Part shown: one piece after another, positions 43,900 to 53,994 of the stretch
How positions within the stretch are numbered: the first letter of the stretch is position 1
How the letters are laid out: each line of letters begins with the position of its first letter
Source of the DNA: Arion vulgaris
Lineage: Eukaryota > Mollusca > Gastropoda > Stylommatophora > Arionidae
Assembly: GCA_020796225.1 (NCBI GenBank)
Contig: CM036753.1
Span: 88,459,703-88,523,702 of the forward strand
DNA length: 64,000 nt
Reading direction: 5' to 3'
Position numbers and translations under genes: made by a program
The notes under the pieces: generated by a model
Told to the model about the DNA's origin: nothing
Seen by the model: the letters and a program-made list of their open reading frames with translations, nothing else
Databases searched by the model: none

Positions 43900-44145
43900 A
43901 TTATCAGAGCTTCGTAAATTTAAAAGTGTTGAACTTGTATAAGCACCGTTTCAATATTTCTTTGATGGCGTATGTTGATGGAGCATGCTTTTTTTTTTTT
44001 TTAGTTAACCAAAACTTTCGTTTCGTTGCTATTCAGGATTATGCTTTTTATTTTACTTTCTATGACCACAATATTAACCAGTTCTTGAAAAATATTTTCA
44101 TTTCTTGCTCTGTCGACAGATCGTCAGCATATCTCGACTAATGCA
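43900..44145 (-). pseudogene. Second LINE RT fragment with YADD motif
   Basis: The minus strand reads SRYADDLSTEQEMKIFQEL, then VNIVVIESKIKSIILNSNE-TKVLVN and a stop. YADD is at 44120-44131. The residues after it match the usual stretch following the catalytic loop (helix, then an N(S/T)xxTK(V/Y) strand). It lies about 1.6 kb upstream of the YADD at 42478, so two RT fragments lie in a row in the same orientation. Confidence 0.65.
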
Positions 44146-44474
44146 GATCATGTCTAGCTTCTGCTATTTTAACAACAAACAATAGCATTTGATCATGTTA
44201 ACATTCCAACAGTCTACCTCAAAGGGCAATTCTTTTCAGATACAGTAGATACAAGACAAATGAATGTCCACGCAAAAGATTGACCACAAAAATAACAGAG
44301 GCAGTGAAAGACAGCATGTAGAAATCTGACAAGCGTGCCGTTCTAGAAAATTCTTCATATCCTTAATTGTAAGATAAAATAGATTAGAAAAGAAGAAGGA
44401 ATGCGTGTTGGTAGTTAAAACTAGAATGAAAAAGTTGAATTTTTAAGGAACATTTGTACTATTTATTTTGTGAT

Positions 44475-44925
44475 TGATTAATTGATAGGACCATCATCAA
44501 TGCATTTTGGTGATTAGACATGTGTGCTTCGATCTCTTTCTTACACAGGAAGTTCTTAGCTGCAGTGCACTAACTCCGTAGCACCGGCAAGGGTCCCCGA
44601 CGTAATTTTGAAGAGGGTGAAGATATTAATGTAGGAATTGTATTTTTAATTTTTTCTAATGAATTTTGCGCGGGCAGTGTTTTCCAGCCTGCTCTTCTCG
44701 ATTTTGTACTGCTAAGGGTTCTTTTACGTGATCAAATTAAATACGGGACCTACGTTTTATCGTTCGTTTCCGATAGGACACGAAACTCGATCTCACCTAC
44801 ACTGAGATTAAGGATCTCTTAAAAAATATCCAGATGGCTCCACGAGGGAGCGAACCTGGTACCTTTGGCACGAGAGACGAGTACCTAACCTCTACGTCAC
44901 AGAGACCACTCTATGTGGAACGTTA
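44475..44925 (-). mobile_element. SINE family C, full-length copy with tRNA-like head
   Basis: Minus strand: head GTGACGTAGAGGTTAGGTAC (A-box region) and CAGGTTCGCTCCCTCGTGG (B-box), then the body GTAGGTGAGATCGAGTTTCG, AACGATAAAACGTAGGTCCC, ACGTAAAAGAACCCTTAGCA, ATCGAGAAGAGCAGGCTGG, GTGCTACGGAGTTAGTGCAC and AGAGATCGAAGCACACATG, ending in an ATCAATTAATCAATC tail. Length about 450 bp. This copy defines the family; 10519-10857, 13178-13545, 49520-49735 and 52545-52700 are partial. Confidence 0.85.
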
Positions 44926-44929
44926 AATT

Positions 44930-45499
44930 AAATACCAGCCTATCAAACATTCTCTGAATATGGGGAGACTTTTTCAATTGTGCTTCACTTTTCCCCTGTT
45001 TCTTGTCGTTTCTTATGGTTTCCCATGGTTGTTCAGCTTACTTCAGCTATTCAAGACGGCTTCGTCTTCAGGCCTGTTTAGGACGTTCCCTTTTCTCAGC
45101 TTCCCTTGCGGGATCCACTCAAATGATTGCTTAGTGACACTGGATTATCTCTTTAGCAGGGTAGGCCCGACATATCGACATTTTCTCCACCTAATCTTGG
45201 TCATCATAGGTCCTTGTTTTTAGTTTCTGTAGCTGGGTCCTTTTTTAAATGGATGAAGGAGGGGGGTAGTTAGCCCATCGCCAAACCCTCAACCTGAAAG
45301 ATCAGGAGGCCACATTTTGTCTGACCTCTCTTCTTCAACATATCCGCCTTCGGTAATCCTGTCGGTATAGTTTTCCTGGTCATTCCCTCTCCCCAACACT
45401 ACAAGATAATGGCCTCATGTGTGTAGTTAGAGTCAACTGTTCTAACACGGTAGTGAACTTTCTGACATAGCTTACCATTTTAAGTCTTGATTTTAAGTT
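44930..45499. other. No gene recognised
   Basis: Pyrimidine-rich plus strand with a GGTCCTTTTTTAA motif also seen near 5191. It could be part of an unidentified repeat. No splice-bounded exon seen. Confidence 0.4.
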
Positions 45500-45553
45500 T
45501 TATTGACTTAGTACAAAACATCTATTTAAAAAACATGATATACTGTATCTTAC

Positions 45554-46753
45554 CTTCTCATCATTGTTAATGGTGTCAGGCGTTCCCGGTAAATCCAATT
45601 CCAACTCTGCCACGCTTGCTGATACGGTGGTAACAGTAGGTGTTGTAGTTGTGCTTCGTCTGAAAGGAGCTACCGTTGAGATATGTCTCTCAGACAAAAC
45701 TGAACACATGGTTGATGAAGACTCCATTGGATGAAGTTTGTTGGTGAAACGATCTGGAGGGGTAGTGCATTCTTCTAGTCCAGAATCTACTGAAGGATTT
45801 TCATCCTTTTCTTGTTCTACTTTGGAAGTTTTTAATGAATTAAATGTTTTACTTCTTTTCATATTCATCGTAAGTTTCTGAATAAATTCTTGTGCTTTCT
45901 GATTTCTCATTATAATCTTCTTTTGCAGCTCCTCTCTTTTTGGTGGCGGCAATCTAACTCTTGACTGAGCATGTGAGTAGTATAACGTAAAGTTGTTGAC
46001 GACGATAGGAACAGTGAAAGCTACAGTTAAAACTCCACAAAGCACGCACATAGACCCTATGAGGTATCCACCCTCAGTTCTCGGCACTTTATCTCCATAA
46101 CCTACCGTTGTCATAGTTACCAACGCCCACCAGAAAGCAATAGGGATATTGCTGAAAGTACTGTTCTCTGTGTAAAAAATAACACTGGCAAAAATAAGGA
46201 CACCCGTAAAGAGAAATATCACCATCAGAAGCAACTCTTTTGTGCTCACTTTTATTGTATAAACAAGAATTTTGAAAGCTGTATAATGTTTCATTAGTTT
46301 AAAAATACGTAACACTCGAATTATTCTTAAAGCTAGCACAACTTTAATTATCTGCGAACTTTTTTCGGTAGGATCAATAGATTTAATTATTATAGAGGCT
46401 AAATGTGGAAGCAAGCAAAGTATATCAATAACGTTTAGAGCCTGCTTCATGAATTCCAGTTTCTTGGGAGCAAAGAACAAACGACCAACATATTCTAACA
46501 TAAAGTATACTAAACAGACATAATCTAAATAAACCATTGTTTCAATTGGCTCCGATTCGTCGTATTTCAACTCATCCTTGATGTTGTACCTGCAGCAGCA
46601 TGTATCCGCTAGCGATAGAGAGCATGATGTAGAGCTAGTGGTGGTGGTGGTATGATTCATGCCCTTCATGGGAACTCTAAACCAGCTGTGTGTTTCTAGG
46701 ACGAAGACAACGATGGAGAGCAGGACGAAGAACATAGATATTATTGCGTAAAG
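45554..46753 (-). CDS. Shaw/Kv3-like voltage-gated K+ channel, S1-S6 exon
   Basis: A 1200-bp exon (400 codons, phase 0 at both ends) between acceptor TTTCTTTCCCCAG and donor GAGAAG|GTAAGA. Exon residues 1-22 form S1 (ISMFFVLLSIVVFVLETH). A serine/threonine-rich S1-S2 loop with an N-glycosylation NHT follows. S2 is about 73-95, S3 108-124 and S4 134-156 (ALRIIRVLRIFKLMKH). S5 is about 174-194, the pore helix and filter TVGYGD at 216-221, and S6 232-255 (TVPIVVNNF). The cytoplasmic tail is Ser/Thr-rich. The filter is intact, so K+ selectivity is expected in the plasma membrane. Two departures from the family: Leu at the first S4 gating-charge position, and TVP in place of PVP in S6. Upstream exon is 48326-48547. 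Confidence 0.95.
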
Positions 46754-47022
46754 CTGGGGAAAGAAAAGATGAGTTTATATATCCGTTGTACAATAGATAT
46801 AATCGTATGAATTACATTTTAAAATACTCACACACAACAAGATAATACAAGGTGAAAAAACCTATGTAGAAAATAAGGTACAGAGGATGTGATGACTGGC
46901 CACAGTATTAAATATTATACAAGCAAATGCAAAATACTATCTGAAAACCTAATACACGTGAGTAGACCTCTGAGGTTAAAAATAAATAATTTTGTACTAA
47001 TGATTCTTTATATGAAGTAAAT

Positions 47023-47233
47023 GCCCGTCTGCCCAGCGTGTTCGTAGCGCGTTGGACTTCGGGTGACTATCCCTCTGTGTGTACGGGTTCAATTCCGTGG
47101 GATGGCAGAAAAGCCACAGATTTCCCAGATTTACGGTGTTTGTGGCACCGAACCGAAGGGTTACGATGTCCATGGCACCGAGCCGAAGAGCTGAAAAGCT
47201 CAAGTGCTTCTGGATCGGAAAAAAAAAAAAAAA
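47023..47233 (+). mobile_element. SINE family A copy with perfect 12-bp target duplication
   Basis: Plus-strand copy: GCCCGTCTGCCCAGCGTGTT, GTAGCGCGTTGGACTTCGGG (A box), GGGTTCAATTCCGTGGGATG (B box), body, and (A)13 after GCTTCTGGATCGG. TATGAAGTAAAT occurs at 47011-47022 and 47234-47245. It is in the channel intron and antisense to the gene. Confidence 0.95.
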
Positions 47234-47259
47234 TATGAAGTAAATTGAAAAAGATTATA

Positions 47260-47265
47260 TATATA

Positions 47266-47342
<77 letters not shown>
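47260..47342. repeat. (AT)n microsatellite
   Basis: About 40 AT dinucleotides with one break. A second short AT run lies near 47443-47458, next to an imperfect inverted repeat (ACGTACAAACTG and GTTTGTACGTGTTTCGCTAT) at 47365-47450. Confidence 0.95.
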
Positions 47343-47347
<5 letters not shown>

Positions 47348-47624
47348 GGGGAAGACTGCAGTAAAACTTGGTAAATAGCGAAACACGTACAAACTGTTTC
47401 TGTATTTTGTAAAACTATAGTTCTTTGTTTGTACGTGTTTCGCTATATATATATATATAACAAATACAACTATAGAAAATAAAGTAGTAACGGATGTGTT
47501 AAGATTATAGATTATAGATGAGTCTTGGGACATGAAACACCCAAAACGAAAATACAGAACTAGATAAGAGAACAAGTAGATTTATTGAAAATGAACACAC
47601 AATCAAAGAAAACTGAATGATTCT

Positions 47625-47870
47625 ATAAATACGAATGAGGAAATTGAAGTATTTTGGGAATATAAAAAGTCACCTAGTGTTGAAGAAGACCATCATGGAA
47701 GGAGACATACTGGTAAAGAGGAAAAGAAGACAATGGAGAAGCTGTATTCAGGATGTAACTGATGATTTTTCCATGACGGGTGCAGAGGCGGAACTTCTGG
47801 TCTATGAGAGAGACATTCCGAAGGCTGCTAATGTGGCAAAGTTCTGTTCAGGACACTCTATTTGATTAAA
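47625..47870 (+). pseudogene. LINE C-terminal end (FCSG family)
   Basis: Open plus-strand frame: MRKLKYFGNIKSH, KKTIMEGDILVKRKRRQWRS, CIQDVTDDFSMTGAEAELLV and a terminal AKFCSGHSI. It matches the minus-strand tail at 41560 and the plus copies at 12000 and 50710. It lies in the channel intron, antisense to the gene. 5'-truncated. Confidence 0.82.
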
Positions 47871-47949
47871 TGTGAAATGTGTACTAATTTAAAGTTAAAG
47901 CAGAAAGCGTTAGGTAAAACACTAATGAAACAAGAAATAGTCATCGAAA

Positions 47950-48285
47950 ATGTATATACACAATTTAAACAAAAGCATAAATAATGCATGAAAATGTATA
48001 TAAACTAATTTGAATCAAAAGTAATAAATAATGCATGAAAATGTATATAAACTAATTTGAATCAAAAGTAATAAATAATGCATGAAAATGTATATAAACT
48101 AATTTGAAACAAAAGTCATGAATAATGCATGAAAATGTATATAAACTAATTTGAAACAAAAGTCATGAATAATGCATGAAAATGTATATAAACTAATTTG
48201 AAACAAAAGTCATGAATAACGCATGAAAATGTATATAAACTAATTTGAAACAAAAGTCATGAATAACGCATGAAAATGTACAACT
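47950..48285. repeat. 47-bp tandem repeat, about 7 units
   Basis: Units of AATGCATGAAAATGTATATA followed by AACTAATTTGAAACAAAAGT. It ends about 40 bp from the donor site of the exon at 48326-48547. Confidence 0.95.
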
Positions 48286-48325
48286 TATAAAATATATAAA
48301 TGAGTACACAACTTGGTTGTATCAC

Positions 48326-48547
48326 CTTGGCTTCTCTTGTGGAAGAAGGATCTACCAAGAATATCCACATTTTTTTTTTAAACTGCATGTATGGTGAAGG
48401 CTTCTCACCAAATGCGTCTGTGTCCACTTGGAATGTAAAACTATCATCTATTGCAGCTAACGTTTCCTTATTTTCTTTAAATCTATTGTAGTGACCCCAA
48501 CAACATGGCTCAATATCTAGTTCTGTTAAGCCCCAGAATTCAAGTTC
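48326..48547 (-). CDS. Kv channel exon: end of T1 tetramerisation domain
   Basis: A 222-bp exon (74 codons, phase 0 at both ends) between acceptor TTTACTATGTCTACAG and donor GCCAAG|GTGATA. It opens ELEFWGLTELDIEPCCW: the FWG step and the CC pair of the zinc site are typical of the T1 domain of non-Shaker Kv channels (Kv2-4), where T1 selects subfamily partners for tetramer assembly. It ends with a KKKMWIFLVDPSSTREAK segment leading directly into S1 of the next exon (LYAIIS). The upstream exon with the rest of T1 was not found within the window. Confidence 0.92.
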
Positions 48548-48646
48548 CTGTAGACATAGTAAATACAAAATAGTTAGTTCTGGAAACAAAAGATGTAAAT
48601 AATCAAGAAAACAACTCAAATATTCAGCTGTTTGGGCTGTTCCCAT

Positions 48647-48855
48647 TTTTTTTTTTTCTGATCCAGAAGCACTTGAGCTTTTTCAGCTCTTCGGCTCGGT
48701 GCCATGGACATCGTAACCCATCGGTTCGGTGCCACGAACACCGTAAATCTGGGGAATCTGTGGCTTTTTCTGCCATCACGCGGAATTGAACCCGCACATA
48801 CAGAGGGATAGTCACCCGTAGTCCAACGCGCTACGAACACGATGGGCAGACGGGC
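48647..48855 (-). mobile_element. SINE family A copy with 13-bp target duplication
   Basis: Oligo-T and CTGATCCAGAAGCACTTGAG at the low end, B-box complement GGAATTGAACCCGC, A-box complement TCCAACGCGCTACGAACACG, ending CAGACGGGC. Flanked by GGGCTGTTCCCAT (48634-48646) and GGGTTGTTCCCAT (48856-48868), one mismatch. Confidence 0.93.
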
Positions 48856-48894
48856 GGGTTGTTCCCATAAACACATCACTTGGAACTAAAGGCG

Positions 48895-48995
48895 TTTATC
48901 GTGATGTTGACCACATCATAAATCCTGTGCCGGCAGTCAATGAAAAATACAGACCTAACACTGTATTACCCAACATACCTAGAGATATGAAAAAG
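48895..48995 (+). mobile_element. SINE family B 3' part
   Basis: GTGATGTTGACCACATCATA, TGTGCCGGCAGTCAATGAAA and ACAGACCTAACACTGTATTA match the 3' half of the 26.1 kb copy; the tRNA head is missing. It directly follows the SINE A copy, within about 25 bp. Confidence 0.7.
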
Positions 48996-49289
48996 CGTTC
49001 TTTTAGATTGTTTTACATATACGCATAGGATTGTATCTTTGATTGTTTTGCTTTCAGTCTGCTTTAAATAAATCAATGATGTGCTTACAATATGTCGATT
49101 TATGTAACAATCATACTTACATAATATGGTTGTTAATCTTATGCGCAATCATTCTTAGTTGATATTTATAATATGCGAAAATTGTCTAAATGCGTAGGAT
49201 TTACTTAAATTACATAGGTTTTTACTATATGGCTTCGTCCCTGTCTGCAGAATTTGCACGGGCAGTCACTTTCTCAGAAGTATACAATA

Positions 49290-49440
49290 AAAATAGATCG
49301 GGTACTAGAGCTAAGGAAAGACCAAGAAAAAGATGGATAGACAATATCAAGACCACACTACATAAACACGGATATAACACAACAAGGGCGACTCATCTGG
49401 CCCTAGAACGCAAATTAAAGCTCCCACCCTACGCTTAACA
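49290..49440 (+). pseudogene. LINE C-terminal end (PPYA-stop family)
   Basis: Plus-strand frame ending RSGTRAKERPRKRWIDNIKT, TRATHLALERKLK, LPPYA-stop. RPRKRWIDNIK followed by a short helix is the usual end of a LINE ORF2. Only about 50 residues are present. Confidence 0.72.
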
Positions 49441-49519
49441 GCAAGAGTGGACAGCCAACTACATCTTCCACCTGGGAATAGACAATAGTCACTTTTTAGT
49501 CTACTCTTATTTATTTTCA

Positions 49520-49735
49520 ACTTTCAAGGATTCTTGTACGTGCTGAACGTGAACACAGTATCTATATTGTATCGACCGTCTCAGATAGGACTAGGAACTC
49601 GATCTCACCTACACTGAGATCAGAGATCTCTGAATAAATATCCCGATCGCTCCAATGGGAAACAAACCCAACACTTCTGAAACGTGAAGCAAGGACCATA
49701 CCTCCACTGTACAAAGACCCCGTGGTTTGAGATGA
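49520..49735 (-). mobile_element. SINE family C, head plus part of the body
   Basis: Contains TAGGAACTCGATCTCACC, TACACTGAGATCAGAGATCT, TCCCGATCGCTCCAATGGGA and ACCTCCACTGTACAAAGACC, matching the head and first body block of the 44.9 kb copy. The 3' half is lost. Confidence 0.75.
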
Positions 49736-49739
49736 TTTT

Positions 49740-50700
49740 GGTTCAACCACATTACAACAATATGATAAGGACTACTTGTAACTATTCAGAATGTTAAAAA
49801 AATGTATTTTAATGGCAGGGAGCTAAGACACAAGGAACTAGTTAAAATACATTTCGTAAAGAAAGTAACAATATAAATAAAATGGCTAGCAGCTAATACA
49901 GGATACAGAAGATAACACAAAGCTTATATGAGAACTTCTTGCATATTTAGGTCAGGATAACTGACCTTCTCTTGGCAGTTGTGGCTGCCAATAATAACTG
50001 TCCTCTTTCCCTGACCTCAAGCTGAGCCAACTATAAACTTATAGGCCTTCGGACTCAGGTAAGAATTATGGGAAATCAGACCACAACTACACCACGTGAC
50101 CTCGCATTCCAGTATTGTTGTATACAGACGAATTCATTTTAAAATCAATACAAAATGCTAAATCGAAGTTATATTATCCAACTAATTAAGTTTAACAATA
50201 AGAAATATCAATAATATTTTTCACCAATAAATAACCATCGACTCACAGAATCGAGTAAAATTGCAAAAAGCTTGCAGTGTTCTATCAAACATCTATATTT
50301 TCCAGCCCCTTCTCTGATCTAGATCAGGAATCCCAAGTCAATTGTCTGACCTAGTTATCTAGAGTTGACTGTGCCTCAAGCAAGTAACAGTATTTTTTCC
50401 CTCTTGTTAACCTTTCGAACTGCCACATCAAAAGGAACCCCTACTTTTGAGAAATAGTTACTTCAATCAATAGTTGCTTCTTTTTCTTTACCTTTCAATG
50501 TTGACCTACTTAAAATGTTCTCTCAATAGTTCTTTTTTTCTTTTAAAGAACTGCACATAACAGGAATTCCTACTTTGAAAATATTATCATAATGTTGTTG
50601 ACAATAATGACCGATATAAACATATACCAAAGAGATGTTAGCGACACAAGGCTGAGGCTGTTATAATTATCGCTTGCGATGAAGCATTTTTATCAACATA
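49740..50700. other. No gene recognised over about 1 kb
   Basis: Includes GGCAGTTGTGGCTGCC (an imperfect palindrome at 49974-49989) and pyrimidine-rich tracts. No convincing frame or repeat family. Confidence 0.4.
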
Positions 50701-50709
50701 TATATTTAA

Positions 50710-50900
50710 CAAACGATCATTATGGGAGGAAGCATCCCAGCAAAGGGAAGAAGAGGAAGATCACGGAGAAGATGAATACAGAATGTGACTGATGGTTTGG
50801 GCATGACAGCTGCAGAAGCGTGACATCTGGCCTATGTGAGAGAGATTTCGAAGACTGTTATGATGACAAAGTTCTGCTCAAGATACGCTACTTGATGATG
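50710..50900 (+). pseudogene. LINE C-terminal end (FCSG family)
   Basis: Reads KGKRGRSRRR, then a stop, IQNVTDGLGMTAAEA, another stop, HLAYVREISKTVMMTKFCSR and the stop in TGATGATG. Same family as 41560 and 47625, with different stops. Confidence 0.75.
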
Positions 50901-51089
50901 AAATTTAAGAATATAGACAAGATACTTGATCATGATTATAATGAGCTTTGTCTGTGGTATAGGTATGTTGATATTTGAGGAAAATATTAGGCTGGATAAT
51001 TTGTTAAAACAAACGAAAGTATCACACAAGATATAAATCTTCTACTGTTTGTATCGTTATATGTGTATCTATATTTGCAGACATTGCAG

Positions 51090-51600
51090 ACGAAGATCCA
51101 AATATATCGAGCCTGTGTAATTAGTTCTTTAATATATGGCTCAGAAACATGGACAGCCTACTCAAGACACGAGAGGAGACTTAACATCTTTCACTTTCGA
51201 TGTCTCCGCAAGATTATGAACATCAGGTGGTACGACAAGATAACCAACTCTGAAGTACTGCAACGTGCAAAACTGCCTTCCATCATGGGCATGATCAGCA
51301 GTAGACGACTAAGATGGTTGGGACATGTGAGAAGAATGGAAACTTGTCGCATACCAAAACAAATGTTGTTCTGTGAACTTTCGGTGGGAAAGAGGCACCA
51401 GGGCAGACCACGCTCAGATATAAAGATGTCTGCAAAGCCTCAATGAAAAACTTTTCTATAGGTTCCAGCATATGGGAGGGACTAGCTGATGACAGAGTTG
51501 TGTGGAAAGCCAAATTACAAAAGGGCGCAGAGTCTTTTGAGAAGAGACTCATATATGAGCTGAACGACAAGAGAGAAAAGCGAAAACTCAGAAGTTGTCA
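51090..51600 (+). pseudogene. LINE reverse-transcriptase C-terminal region, one frameshift
   Basis: First frame: IYRACVISSLIYGSETWTAY, RRLNIFHFRCLRKIMNIRWY, SRRLRWLGHVRRMETCRIPK and RHQGRPRSDIK. After a +1 shift near 51440 the second frame gives MKNFSIGSSIWEGLADDRVV, WKAKLQKGAESFEKRL and a basic tail. This is the closest to intact of the RLRWLGHVRRM family here; the 20190-20640 copy is a relative. Confidence 0.85.
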
Positions 51601-51609
51601 CAGTAAAAC

Positions 51610-52540
51610 ACTTGCCAATGTGTATATGTGTATCTATTATTAAAAGTTAGAGCCCAGAGGTTAAAGTTAAAGACTTCTTTGTGATTGAAAAGTGCATTAC
51701 ACATACAGTGCACTGTCCAAATATCAAGGTCTTTCACAAAATAGATACCTGCCAAGGCATAGACAAGATCATTATACATTAACTTTTAACTTCATTCATG
51801 TTTCGCGTGCAACAAAGCTTCTATTGTACATCTTTGATTATATAACGGAAGGATTCGGAGCGACGAAGGTTATTGAACTGCATCGGAAGTAACACAAGTA
51901 GTTGATTAACAATAAACAATTATGACGTCAGCAACCAAAGATCCTGTTTGAAATGTCGGTAATCTCTGACATGTGTCTGTCAGCACAGCAGTCAATGACA
52001 AGTACATGAAAGTCACCGTCCCAGGAATCAGTATTGTCGCTTCCCCCTGTCATTATAAATAGTGAACTGACATCAAAAAGATGAAACAAAAAAGGATGGT
52101 GATAACACCACAAGGGAAATAAAAGCTTATCAACATGACCTCGGATGATATTACTGGGTTTCACAGTTTATTGATCTCAGAGTGGATGGGTGCGAACAAT
52201 ATTGATAGTAGTGCGAATAACTGGAGTGGGTAACCAGGCGACATGGGGGTGGGGTATTATTGATTGTCGAAAAGTGATGAAATGGTGTTAATGGCGTGAC
52301 GACGATATTGTAAACGATAAATATAGATATATGCAATCATTAAGATGGTCGATATAGTATACTCATTTGTAAAGATGTGAAAGAAACGAACAAGTAGTGT
52401 GTGGTGATAATGCTAGATTGGGTACAAATAGTTCTTAAAGTTATAAGATCGGCGTTGCTCAGTGATAGTGATCTGTATGTTGACATCAATAAACAATGGT
52501 TTAAATCGTCGTGCAGTCGAGTTACCCTGATTCGTAGTCA
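51610..52540. other. No gene recognised
   Basis: No T1-domain-like exon was found on the minus strand despite a specific look. Short frames at 51928-52336 lack coding character. Confidence 0.4.
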
Positions 52541-52544
52541 GATT

Positions 52545-52700
52545 GGTTGATAGCTTGATTGATTGATTGATAGGACCACAATAATTGTATCTCCGTGAAT
52601 AGTCATGTATGCTCTAATCTATTTTTTACGCAGAAAGATTTTACCGACAATTCACGAACTCCATAGCATCGGCGAGTGTTGCAGTCAGAGCTACAGTGTA
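52545..52700 (-). mobile_element. SINE family C 3' end
   Basis: GATTGATTGATTGATAGGAC tail, then TTCACGAACTCCATAGCATC and GGCGAGTGTTGCAGTC, matching the 3' part of the 44.9 kb copy. The body upstream is lost. Confidence 0.75.
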
Positions 52701-53139
52701 AGTGCTCTGACACTAATAAGTTTATAGAGTTGGTCACTAATTGAAAGGGATCAGGCTAACTAAACATTACTCTGAGGAAATTTATCTTCATTCCAGCTAT
52801 GTTTTAAAAAATAAATTATTTTAAGATGATATTTTTAGTTATATTTGTCACAATGTTGGGGATATGAATAATTATGTTGAACATTATCATCACAGTAATG
52901 ATATTGTTGGTGCAGGTCGTAACAGAATGACCCTCGATATTGAAGTGATAACATAGATAGATAATAATAAAGTTCAGCAATGATGTTACTGTGTTTACAG
53001 TATTTGTTGTCGTTTTTGCTTGTGTATTCGTTTCTCTTATATAATAGTGAGAAAGAACATATACCATTTTCTTACTTTGGTCACTAAGAATTAACCGTTC
53101 CGTACTCAGGGATGTATTCTAACCTCTCGTTTTTAATAT

Positions 53140-53725
53140 TTGTCATTCAATCAATCTAGTGCCATGCTTGCCGGCGTAGGCGATCAAGTCTCTCCACAAC
53201 TCTCTCTGCTTGGTGCATGTAATCAGTGCTGACGTCGATCTTGTGTCGAACCATGATGTCAGGCCATCCAACATCTTCTCCCTCTGTCTTCCACGATCTC
53301 TCCTTCCCTGAATTTTACATGTTGTCACCAAATGTTCTTAACCTTATCTTCGCATTATATGCCCGAAGGACCTTGATTGTCGGATTCCTATTCTTTTGAT
53401 AAGGTTTCTTTGTGTGCAAGCCTGATTAAAAACCTCCTCATTTGTTTTCTTCGCTGTCCATGGAATTTTCAACATTCTTCTGTAAAACCACATCTCTGTG
53501 GCTTCCAATGATCGTATTGACTGTTTATTCATTGTCCATTTTCGCTGCCATACAGAAGTATTGGATCAATATAGCACTGGATTATTCGTTTTCGCAGTGT
53601 CATTGGCAGTGAATTCACGCATAGTGTGTTTTTTATTTCCATAAAAGATGCTTTCGCTTGAGCTATTCTACTCCTAATCTCTGTTCTATTTGTCGTTATG
53701 TGCATGATAACTCGTTTTGACAATG
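53140..53725 (-). pseudogene. LINE reverse-transcriptase C-terminal region (HGT family), frameshifted
   Basis: Minus strand, three joined frames: AQAKASFMEIKNTLCVNSLP, LRKRIIQCYIDPILLYGSEN; then ATEMWFYRRMLKIPWTAKKT, NEEVFNQACTQRNLIKRIGI, SFGHIMRR; then IQGRRDRGRQREKMLDGLTS and QRELWRDLIAYAGKHGT. It is the longest copy of the family also at 35390 and 12640. Shifts lie near 53530 and 53340. Confidence 0.87.
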
Positions 53726-53994
53726 CTAACGTTGTTTGTCATGGGGAATAAAGCCACTTTAACGCTTAGTAATATAATATACAATTTCCGTAACTTTTCT
53801 GACCTTACGGTTTTAAAAAAATCATCAAATTGATCTTGTGAATAATTGTGTTACTATTTAATGTTGTAGTTCGTGAGGTGGCTCATCGGAAAATTGATAC
53901 TGTTAGAACGGTTTTAAGGTGTCGTGTCGTATAGCAGGAATTAAACCGAGGCCAGAATTTAAGCAGAGCCACACCTCTTTTAAATTAACAACGA

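Larger units (their letters stand above)
46754..48325 (-). other. Intron of the Kv channel gene
   Basis: Phase-0 intron with donor AAG|GTGATA at its high end and acceptor CCCCAG at its low end. It contains a SINE A copy, an AT microsatellite, a LINE 3' end and a 47-bp tandem repeat, each listed separately. No additional exon was seen inside. Confidence 0.88.

Noticed and set aside
47038..47110. Functional tRNA gene
   Set aside because: A and B boxes are present but the unit continues into a fixed SINE body with oligo-A and target duplications, and four such copies exist.
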